From positions 44,130,501 to 44,194,500 of the forward strand of contig JAVUNC010000005.1 in assembly GCA_032173965.1 (NCBI GenBank): 64,000 bases of DNA. Reading direction: 5' to 3'. The translations under genes were made by a program, and so were the position numbers. The notes under the pieces were generated by a model. The model worked only from the letters and a program-made list of their open reading frames with translations, was not told where the DNA came from and did no database searches. Below, one piece after another: positions 36,850 through 48,800 of the stretch. The DNA is from Sitta carolinensis (taxonomy: Eukaryota; Chordata; Aves; Passeriformes; Sittidae). The stretch's first letter is position 1. Every line of letters starts with the position of its first letter.

Positions 36850-39800
36850 CAAGATTTTTCTATCAATAAAATATTTATTTTGATGAGTTCATTTTGTCTT
36901 GATTTTTTTGTTTTTTTTTTAATTTTTCTTTTTTTTTGTTTGTTTTGGGTTTGGTTTGGAGGTTTTTCTGCTTGTTTGTTTTCAGGGTTTTTTTGTTTGT
37001 TTGTTTGTTTTGAAAAGAGGATTGCAGATGTAAGAGTAGAAAATTATTGTCTGCCATTACATCTTGGTATTTTTGAATGTATGTTGTAGGGAAGAGCTGA
37101 TAATAAAACTATTCTAAAAAAGACCTTACGGCACTTGGGAGTTTTGATCTATGTGTAAGATTTCAGGGTGCTGTTTGTAGACGCTTGTATTAGGGAAAAA
37201 TTGAGAAAAGAATGAAACTTCTGCAAACTAGATAGAGAATGATTTATCAAGATTTTAATTTCAGGAACAACAACAGTATATTTTTGCTTTGAAAGGCAAT
37301 GTTATTTAGTCAAAAATAAACAGACTAATATGAATGTCACAGAATATTCTGAATTGGAAGGGCTGCACAAGGATCATCAAGTCCAACTCTTGAGTGAATG
37401 GCCCATACAGGAATTGAATCCACAACTCAGGCATTGTTAGCACCATGCTCTGACCAGCTGGGCTACTGTGGTCAATTGTTCCAATATAAATTGAGGAGAT
37501 AAAATGTTCATAATTTAATTTGGAAAATGTACTTTCTCTGAGCTATGATTGGTCAAAATTATTATCCTTTTGTTTTGCTGGGACTGCTGTTGCCCTCAGT
37601 CCCTATTTTTGATGTGTGTTTTTGATTGTATGTTTCTATGGCTGAAGAATTAAAATGAAAGTATTTAATTCTTGCCATTCTTATATTCCACTGCCTGTGT
37701 ATGGGACAGTCTCAGGACCGATCCTAGCCAATAATCTTCTCTAATTAGAAGGAAGCAGTAACTCAGATTTTCACTAGTTCCTGAGCATTTTTATGCAATT
37801 TCAGACAATAGATTTTGTGCCTCATTACACATTTGACTGATAAAAAGAAATCTTCCTAATACTTGCTCCATTTGAGCTTATCGGGATAATAACACCCTTC
37901 TAGCTATGACAGTTGACATTGTGATGCCTCCTGCTGCCACAGGTGTCCTTTTCTGAACATTCATACAGACAGAAGAATAGGCTTTTTTTTTTGTTGTTTT
38001 CCAGAACTGCAGTGTCTTTTATACATCAAGACTGATTTTTGAAAATTTTATGACATTGCTTAAGTCAAGTACATTTTTGACAGGTTTTTATTTCTAAGTC
38101 ATTTTGATGCTCTTGGAAACTCTGCTTGCTTTCAATTTTCTTCATGTCACTTATCATACTTAATATCCTGTAATAGTGGTGGTGTCTGCCAGGACAGTGC
38201 TATGATGGACTAAAAGTCATGTAAGGTAAGATCTGTGAGGAGAGGTACTATTTTGTTTTCAAGAGCCTGGCATTTGTGGAAGAAAGTAAGATTTGTCTCT
38301 CTAGCAGTTACTGAGTAAAAAATTGATTCGGTAAATTTTTAAGATTTCATTCTCATGAAATCTCATGATTTTACTGCTTCACTGTGTAGGTATTCTTCAA
38401 ACTAATATTGCAGAAGAATTTAATGGTTTCATCTTCTTTAAATTAGAACTAGTTACAGAAAAATCATTAGTTTTTCATTTGTTTAACAAAAAGTCATTAA
38501 ATTGTTCTTCTCTGGAAGTAACAACACAGTTAATAAGAAAAAGATTGAGTCGCTTAGCATAACAAATTTCATGTAGGATTATAGAACTTACCTTATTGTT
38601 GATTTTAATTTATTTTTGCAGGTACTATCCATATGTACACCATATGCAGACATTTGATGGTGATGGGTCAGTCTGCTAAGGTACCGCAAAATTAATAGAA
38701 AGGGTTGTAAAATCTGAAGAAGTTTGGAAAATGCACCTGTGTTTTGCATAACATTGTACCCTGATTTTCCAATTTCACTGGCATTGCCAATAGTGGTACT
38801 TTGTCACAAAGAAATAAAATGTCTCAAAGTGGTCGATTTCTAAGCCCTCATGCCTTCCTGAGTCTGCTCCTTCCTCAGCTGTGGAATGGAGTGCAGCAGA
38901 ATGTCATGCTGGACATTGAGATGCCACATGTTAGGCTGTTTCAGAGGATTCCAGGTGCTTTGTTTTGGACATCTAAATACGTTCAAGAATTGTTCTTTTG
39001 TTTCTTAAAATGTGTAAATGTGCTGACACCTGGTGGCGAGAATTTTAGTTGTGAATACTTGGTAAAAATAACCTGGCCTTCCCCACCCCCCCCCCGCCCC
39101 CTTTTTTTTTTTTCCTAGTGTAGTTCTTGTTTGTCTTGGCTTTAGTCTTTTCTCCTAAAACGTGAACAGATTTTGGATCAGCCTTAATGTAATATATTTT
39201 CTTATGTATTGGTTTATTAACATTTCACTGAGCAGGAAAGTTTTTTTATCTTTGAACATCTTCTATTAAAAATAGAAATGTTTTAGCACCTCCTTTGGCA
39301 TATTCAGGTTTCCGCTGTACAGGAAACAGAGGAATTGGCCGTGGGTATTTCTGATTCTTGAAATGCAGACTAAAAGAAGATTTGTATATGGGCTTAATTT
39401 AGGACAAAGGTTGTGCACATTTTGTGTACCTCAGGGAACAGTTGACCCAAAGAAAATAGTAGGAGGAAGATGCAGATACTGTTCATTCAATCGAGAAGGA
39501 CTAATTATTAAAATTAGACTGCTGCAATGGGTATAAATTAATCTAAGCACAGATTTTCACTGCAAAAGCCAGACTCCATTGTATCCCAGATAAGCTTGCT
39601 GATCCTGTTGAAAATTGATCAATAGAGCTGCCAGAAAAGGCTGGGATAACTCTCAAGAGCAGATGAGAGAGAAGGGTGGGATTTTTGTCTGATGGTAAGA
39701 CTACAGTGAACTGGAGTGCTTAAGATAGCTTGGAGGCTAAAATAGCCCTTGACTACAGTTTAAGATGGAAAAAAGCAATAATATGCAGGAAGAATGCCTT

Positions 39801-42800
39801 TTTAGTCAGTAAACCATGTTAAAATGAATACAATTTCTGTGATTTTTCCTCCCCCTCTTTCAATTTGTCCTACCAGGTGAGGATAAGTCATTGTATCTGT
39901 AGGAAGCATATTTATGTAGATTAAAACGCATTCATTTTGAAATTAGATTTCTTCAATACAGGTCCTGGAATACTTACTGTGGGCCAGTATATGTATGGAA
40001 TCATCCCTTCCACTCTTATCTGTGCATTATTTGACATGGAGAGCCACCCTGTATACAGCAGTTTCTCAGTGTTATTTTGATTGTCAAGATGGCATTCACG
40101 GAGAGGTATCCTGATTTACTTTATGTAGCATTTCAGATGCAATCAAATGGGAAATACCTATTTAAATATTCCTACCTTTTATCAGATAATTTGTATTTAG
40201 AATTCTGTCCATATTCAAAAAATTTACTGCAAAGTGAAGATGTGTTTCCATATGTAAATGAGTAATCAACTCAAATGCAATAGCACTTTGTAGTATACTC
40301 ACAGTCAGAAATTTGTAGCATTAAACACTGGCCAGGTCCCATGCATATATGCAAAAGGTATTTTGTGAAGGTTTTGTTTTCTTTTTCAATTGTTGAGGAC
40401 CTGACTTTCATTGCAGCTCTTTGCAGTTGATAAATTCAAGAATGATATTATTCTAAAATTAGATATCAACATACAGAATATGAACACAGAGTATATATAT
40501 ATTATAATGTAATATATTGTATATATGTATATATGTATATATGTATATATGATATATGTATATATATTTAATTCTTTGGACAGATATTTGCTCGCCGTGG
40601 TTTGATTAAAATTGATGAACTGAAGCAATTAGAAGATATGGGTTCTTCTCTGGAACATACAGTGGCAGAAAAGATTTTTAGAGAGGCCACTCTAAAGGTA
40701 TCATCCTGCAAGTCATTATACAAAGGTAGAGTAGTTATAATCTCTATGAACAGAACACATAACATAGACATTGACTTACTTTTTTCTTTGTGTCAGATGT
40801 CAGTAATGATTTTCAAGAGAGCAGTATATGAATCCAGAAGAAAATCAAATCGCTTTCAGCATGGGTCAAAAGTTAACCCGAGAAAAGCGGTAAGTCTGAC
40901 ATTTCATATAATCCTTCTCTTCCTTTACTATTGTCTACCGTGATATAATTCCTCTAAATACACATGGTGCTATACACAAGCAGAAAGTTTTATATTTTCA
41001 ATTTCATAATTAACAGAATTTATTAATAAAATCCAGAACAAGCTTGAAAGTAGGGAAGATGTACTAATTTAGAAAATTATCAGAGAGATCTGCATGGCTT
41101 TAAACTAAATGGCCTTAATACTTGCCCTCATAATTTCTTTTGTACTATTTTTGAAGTAAATACCATGCAGCAGTGTGTCTGGTTGCTATGAAATGATTAT
41201 TCTTCCTAAGCACTGTACCTGCTTAACATGAGGCTTTGCTATGCCTTTGAAGTATGACATTAATAACAGCAATATATTTTCCAGTATGTTATTTTCTGTT
41301 TTGAACATATACTTACTTTCTGATGGAGAAATGTTTTCAAAAAAATCTTGCTTTATTTCAAGTCAGTTTAGATGTCACAAGGCTTAAATTACCTTTTCCT
41401 ACTTAGTTGTCATGGCCTCGCACCATTACCGAGCGGCTGCTGGTGGAAATGTTTGATGGTGCTGCAGCTCAGTTCCTTGCCATCCTGGAAGCACTGTCTG
41501 ATAGAAGCAGGAATCTATTGCCCCCTCATCCTCCTGTTCCTGCTGAAATTGAAATTCGTGATGTCACTTCTGAACTTTTTTCTGCAGGCCTAGAAATCCT
41601 CTCAGGTAATAGCTTAAAGAAGCAAAAAACTGTTGGTGAGGAGCATGGACCTCCATTTTCTTTTATTTTTTTTTTTCTATTAAAAAAAAAAAAAAATGTG
41701 CCAGAAGGTATATATACAATAGCACCTATAAAAGTAGGTAATCTTTCTTATGTTCACATAATAGAAGATAAAAATCTGGGTTTATCTCCATGGTCTATTA
41801 TAATCAGTACAAATCTGCAGCAGTTTATGCATATATTTACTAAGTAAAATGGAGTTAATTTTCTTTGTAGTGGCCTTTACAGGCTTTACTGTGCCATATA
41901 TTTATGGCTAAACCAGTGTTGTTAACACACCAGTGTTTTCTCTACTGCTGAGCAGTTCTTGCACAGCCTCAAGGCTGTCTCTCCAAGCCTCCTCTCCCCA
42001 AAGGCTGCTAGGCTGGGAGTGGACATAGCTGGCACAGCTGACCTGAACTCACAGCTAATCCACACCAAAACCCAGGCAGTTCAGCAGCAACACCCCTGGC
42101 TAAGGGAGAGGATGGGGGGATTTCCTAAGCAACTGCTACACATCCCGAAGCCATGCTTACCAGAAGGTGACTGGGCATCTGCCCACCCAGGGGAAATAAT
42201 GAATAAATTCCCTTTTCTACTATGTTTGCAGTCACAGCTTTGTTTTCTTATTAATTGGGATTATCTAAACCATGAGCTTTCCATCATATTTTTTCTCCCT
42301 GTCTGTTGTGATTCATGAGTGAGAGAGCAGCTGGATGGGGGTCAGGAAACTAGGCAAGGTCAAAATACCATGGTGTTTGAGGTATTTTTTTTTTTTTTTT
42401 TAATCCATTCAAAGTTAGATGTAAGAATTTGAGGAAAACACTGGACTTGATGGTTATTTCCACACTTTTGTTTGCTGGGGTCTGGGCTGAATAAAGTCCT
42501 GAGTATAGAGGTATTTTGTCAGTAAAAGGATATATAGAGTGAGTACACTTAAGAATATTTTTCTTGGTGTGATTACTGGCTAATTAGAATGTTAAAAGTC
42601 AAATAGATTATAAATTGATTTTTAAAGTTGTCTATGTTGAAGGTGGAGAGAGCAATGGCACCAATCATTTTGGTATAATTAATCCAACATCTACTCTTCT
42701 GCAGTTGATGCTAACAGGTAAGATAGCTTTGAATTTCCAAGGATTTTGTTACCCAGTGAGGTAAATTCTCAGTGGGCAGAATTAATTTTCATATTAGTAA

Positions 42801-45800
42801 CAGTTCTATACATAAAGAGTCTGCAGAATGGTATCCTCTTGGAGTGGTTCTCTGCAGGGCCAGGAGCTGCACTTTGGTGATCAAGCTTGTGGGTCCCTTC
42901 CAACTCACGGCGGTGACTCTGGCATATTGTTAGGACTGCAGAACACTGCTGAATATATTAACTAAAATACTTGCAGAGAGTTCCAAGGACCAGGAAGTCT
43001 ATTTCCTGCCTTACTGGGGTCTGGATAAACTTGAAAAGTGAGAAAATAGACTCCCAATGTGTATATGAGCACTTTCTGACACAGTAATGAGATATATTTA
43101 CCTGTCATGAAAGAAATTGTATGTGTTTCTATGCAATTTTTAAATCAAATTTTGGATCATAAGGGTCTTTACAGGGTGATAAGCGCATCCTGCAACAGCA
43201 AGGACTAGATCCTTGGTGTTCTCTCTACAGGTATGTTAATATCAATAACTAGAGAGCCTCTTTTAAATGTAACAGGACACTGTGATACAGTTAAGTGGGA
43301 ATGGTGGTATTTGTTAAAAGTTTGGATTTGATGAACTTAGAGGTCTTTTCAAACGTTCATGATTCTATGGTTGCAGATCCATCATTAAAGCAGCCTGTAA
43401 GCATAGACATTAGTGTGGAAAGATAAAGCTATTGTTTCTTTTAAAGTTATAAAAACATCCTTCAAGATTATGCTGACTATTAAAAAATGCATGGAAATTT
43501 ATCTTTGTATTTATTGATACCCAAATTATGAAAATAAATGTAATTAAACTTTTACTAAACTTCTGAATACATATATATAAAGCAGAGAAAATATTTTTGT
43601 CATCACTGCAGGAGAAAAAGGGGTGTCTGGAGATGCTGCTGTGAAATTTGTAAAATTAGCTTTCAGCTATGAGGAGTGGAACATTTTTTATTCTGCTCTT
43701 GAATTTGTCGAGAATTTTCTTCAGGTAATCTGGATGTGATTGAGATGCTCTTTATTAAGTCTTTTCCTATGAGGGTAAGGAGTATTCAAAATACATATTT
43801 TTAAGACCAATTTCTATGGATTTTTTTCCTCTCAATTAGGCTCAAGGTGACCCAACATGGAAGAAAGCTGAAATAGAACTCAAAATTCTTACATTGATGC
43901 AACCTGTAGTATTCCCAGGAAAATTTGAACGTAGTTTTTCTATTAGTTATGATAATGGCAAAGAAGCCAGGACCCCTCAACGTTCTGAAAAGACAAAGAC
44001 AATTAGAAGTGAGTGTTTTTCAGTTGTAGTTGTGTTTGAATTTCAAATATTTTCGCAGAAAGAGATTTTAATTATTTAAAAAACTATACAATACGGTTCA
44101 TGCAGTAGTCTATGACAAAAAGTAGTAATTGAGAAAATGCCACCCATTTTTTCCAGTTTTCATTTGTCAAAATATGACTTTATATGATTTCCCCTAAGTG
44201 TGAAATGCATGATGTATGTTAAACATGCATCAGGTTGTAAGCAAATATGCAAAAGGATTGAATATTTTCAGACAAACTTTTGGGGAAAAAGTGAAACAGA
44301 TCTTTGAGAGTTTTTTTTGTCTGTTTCTTATACTTAATTTATGCAGAATTTCTTTACACAGAAGCAAGAAAAACTTGTTAGAGCAACTGCAGTTTAATTC
44401 TAAGACAATGAAAAATCTGAATATATCTTGCAAACTTTCTGTTTCCTAAAAATAGAAATGCTCACTTTTCATAGAAGTGAATAAACTTGGAATTATCTGC
44501 CCCCCTGTGAAACTACTGTTTCTTAGACCGTGTTATCTGCTGGATTATATTAGTAAGTCTGTTGACTCAGATATTTTCAAAGTTAGATTTTATATTAACT
44601 ATAATGTCTTGCCTTTCCTTTTCCCTTTTTTTTTTTTTTTTTTTTTTTTAATAAATGTTGAATGTAGAGGAATCTTTAAAGCCTGGAGATCCTTTTCATG
44701 ATCTTATGATTTTGGCAACAACAGTGTTTTCCTGTGTCTCCACATCTGAGCAGGTAATAACAGAATCTCAGACATTTCTTCTCAATGTATCACTTAATCT
44801 GTGATGAACGCATATAATTGAAGATCAAAAGAATCAGTTACATGACTAACAAACTGCAAGAATATAAAAAGTGAGAAAATGTACTTATGAATGTTATCAG
44901 TATGTGATTTTTAAAAATAGTTTAATTTTTTAAAAATGCTCTGTAATCAGTTACTTTACAAATGTTTATTAGATATTAAATCTATTTGGAAGATCATAGG
45001 GCTGATTTCATGTTTCAGCTAATAAAGCAGAGATCAAATTTTTTTTTCATATGTTATATTTAGGTGGGAAAATATGTTCGGCTGTGAAAAACACTTCTGC
45101 AATATTTATAGAAATGGCGGGCAGTTACCCTAAGGAAGGATCATGCCTTTTTAACAGCACCATGTCTGCAATTTAAGGTGTATTCTCACTGAAAAAACAA
45201 GCAGCAACAACAACAAAACCAATGAGAGTGGGACTCCGCTGAAGTCTCCACTGTAGAAATAATTCCATTGTGTATCTGATGATTTATTCCCAGAGTAACC
45301 ACTTTTACTTGCTCAAACTGAGACTTCCCCTTAATGAAAGCCAGTTTCATTATCAATATCCCATAAATCTCATGCTCAAATATGTATGAGAGTGTAGATA
45401 GTATGGATATATCAGGTTTCACTGCACCTGAGATGCTAGTTCAACTCTGCTATAACTGGTGATAAACATGTGTACTAACCCTTCCTCACTGTTCAGACTG
45501 TGTTTAACACATTGATGGACTCTATTGCTTTTTCAAGTGTGTTAATTAGGAGGTTAACTCACTGGAGTTTTGAATTTTTTAATTATTCTCTTTGTAAGAT
45601 GCAGATAGGGTTTAACATTTCTTTCACTTATTAGATATTTCAGTCCAAATTCTTTTCTAGTTGTTTGTTTTTCCCTGTTTCATCATCTCAGATGCACCAA
45701 CAGCCCATGGAAGTACTCTGTCAAGCAAATTAAAACTATTAATTTGTATTTTCTTCTGCAAATATTTAAATACTTTAATAAAAATAAAGTTTGTCCAGAA

Positions 45801-48800
45801 TCTATTGTTTTCAGCATTATAGTTAATTCGTTCTATCATATAATTTTCATCTCACTGATTTCCTTGTCTATGTTACTTTTTAGAGCTTGTCAATAAATTA
45901 AAAAAAAAGAAATAAACTGCCCAAACCTCTAAACCCACTTATATTGTTGAGAGAAGAAAAACTTGGGTGGGCTACCAGAAATTATTTTTTAAAAGTATTA
46001 TTAAAATTTTCAAAATATTGTCATACTTTATAAGAAAGTTACATATGATTTTACTTGTGTTGGAAAATGTTGGCACTGTTTATGTACTGGGTTATTTGTG
46101 TGTTTATATGCCTACCCATTTCAACAATTTTTTTTTCCAGAATGTCCATCCTGACAAAAAAATACTTGTTGATGTAGTAATGTGTCTGTGGCAGAAGTGT
46201 AAAACAGAGCTTCAGCAAATCCAAATGAGTGGAAGTGGCTGCTTAGAATATCTCCACAAACACCAAGCTTACCAAGTACTCCTTCATTATAATGTATTTC
46301 TCTTAATGTGAATGCAGTCTGTTATAGCAAAGGCAGTGAAATACTGGTATCAAGTCTAAGTTCCTTTTGTTATGGTGAAATGCAGATAAATCTTCTTCAA
46401 AAGTATGAATTATATATACACTTTGAACACACTATGCTCACATATGCCAGTACCAAAATATTCTCTTAGTCTTTTTGCAGTAAAGTAACCTATTGTCTGC
46501 CACGGTGATAAGAAGTTAAATTAGTGAAAATGTTTGGGCAGGATGTAAGAAGAATTTGAGATGTTGTGGCAGAAGAGAAAGTTCCCTAGGTCAGTTGAAC
46601 AAAGTGGCAAAAAACCTTACAACTTAGGACAAAGGAGATGGGAGTCAATAGCAGAATAGTATTCAGACCACTGGATAGAGTCACAGCCTTATCTTGAATT
46701 TGTCCTGTGGGTGAGAGGCTCTTGGTGAAATGGGCTCTCTGGGCTGCCAATTGGTGCTAACCAACCAGTTTCTGGAGGACTTAATCTTGTGACCCTATAC
46801 AGTAAAATTGTTCAGAGATTCCTCAGAGGGTAGTGTATGGTTATTTTCCTCCGTGTGTACAGCAGTAGAGTTTGGGTCTCTTTGATTCTATGTGGGAAGA
46901 TAGGGAGATAAATGAGAGGCATATAATCAAATCTACTGGAAGGCTTACTGCACTAGAGCAAGGTATAAAAGTTATGGCTATAGAACATTCATAAAACTTT
47001 CCAAAAGGAATGGCAGGAATAATAATGTTCTAAAATAATAAAAAAAAAAGTCTGCTGTCTGAAGAAAAAGGGGATATGTAAATTCAGCATCTTAATCTGG
47101 TGGCATTTAAAAACAGAAGAAGACGGATATAGGAAAGGAGTTGTGTGCATGCTTGTGAATATTTTTAAACAATTTTGAGTGCAAAACCCTGTCTACCTCT
47201 GTAATACATAAATGTCTTCAAAAATTTTGATTTATCTCTGTCTTGATTCTTTTTCTCCCCCGTTCCCTCATTTTTAGTGGCTTCATATACTCTGGATAAT
47301 GAATGAAATAATTGAGAAGAGCAACATAGCAGACACTAATGTAATGTTTGCAGAGATAGCCTTATGTCTAGCTGCAATACTGGAAAATGTAGCTGAGTCT
47401 ACAAGTGAATCTAAGGAAAAAGAAGGTAAAGCTTTTGAGAAAAATTGAGTTTTCTTTCAAGAATGACTTTCAAGATTGAAACTTTTCTGAGCTGAAAACC
47501 GAACAACATACATATTCAAATATTATTGTAAAGAGATTGTTGAGAGCAGAAGGACAGTGTTTTTAGCACAAAATTTCACCCATTATTTGGGCTAATGAAA
47601 CCTGTTTTTCCAGGGATTTATGATTTCTTTCCTTACATTTCAAGTTCTACTGAAGTAATCCCATTTTGAATTACTTCCCTTATTGCTCACTCTCCTCACA
47701 GGTCTTCTACATGTCTCTTAGCTCCTTCTGATTAGCCTCAGATCACTGCTTTGTTCTCTGAATACGGGCTAGGCAAAAGGCAGTGTGTGCAGTGACTCAT
47801 TTGGAGCCTTCAAATGCTGGTTGATTAGTTGCAGGCCAAACAAAAGGGGAAAATATTGAGGTCATACTGAAGCATTTGTATTTATTGGGTCACCAGTTTG
47901 GTTTTCTTCTCTACATATTCTTGATTTTTGTATAGTATTTCAATTGTTTTTGAAGTTGAACTTGGCTGACATTATTGGGATATTCTGTCACAATCACGTT
48001 AAACGAATTTCCTTCCAAAACCTGACAAATGCTGTAAAATATGAATATTTAGACATACTTTAAAAGCTCTCTGTTGTGTATTTTGGAATATGAATCATAA
48101 TTCTCATGAATGTCTTACAGTAACTGGAGATTAAATGTTAAGGATCTTTTTAGACCATATATAGAAACAGAAAGAAATTATAATAGTTTTTCACTTTTGG
48201 AAATAAAAAATCTTGGGAAATTACTAGTTGCTATTAAGGTAGAGTAGGTATTGTTTTTGGTGATGTTATGAAATCATAAGGTTCTCAGGGAGCCTAAATG
48301 AGTCCTCATTCCCTTCTTTTTCATTCAGTTTAAATATGTCTTTTTGGAGGAAATAACAGCTGAATAGATAGGAGCCATTGGTCAAAACAGGCTGACAGTC
48401 AAGCACATGCTTGTGCTGAAAAGAATGTATTTACTGAATGAATACTGAGTGAATACAAATTTTCTGTTTTATGAAGAAGAGACTGTGAAAAAGCAAAAAC
48501 AAGCATGCAAAAGTGGCACAAGGAGTGACTTGAAGGTTATTCCTCTGAAAGGGTAAAAAAAATAATTTATTTTAGCAAAGAAATGAAATTAGAGGGTTTA
48601 ACCAAGAACTAAAAAATTGTTTTCTCTTGTTTTGAAGAGGGAAACATAAGTTTGGATGCATTCTTCATAAATGAAAGTAACTTAAGCAATCAAACTTTAA
48701 AAGGGTGGTAATACTGTTTCAAGAAATATTAAAATTAAATAGTATCTATCACAATAATATGACCTCCTACTCTTAAAAATCTTTCTATAAGTGAAATTAA

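Larger units (their letters stand above)
36514..38621 (+). other. CFAP54 intron 4 (2.1 kb)
   Basis: Holds a run of about 28 A (36819-36846), a long T-rich tract with TTTG units (about 36897-37012) and a tRNA-Ile-derived SINE on the minus strand (37338-37472). Confidence 0.7.
42718..43611 (+). other. CFAP54 intron 10 (0.9 kb)
   Basis: Holds two fragments resembling CR1 3' ends on the plus strand (about 42835-42915 and 43321-43376). The rest is not recognised. Confidence 0.6.

Noticed and set aside
37399..37470. Possible functional tRNA-Ile gene on the minus strand
   Set aside because: The anticodon loop and acceptor stem are degraded and it is fused to a CR1-like tail, so it is the head of a SINE.
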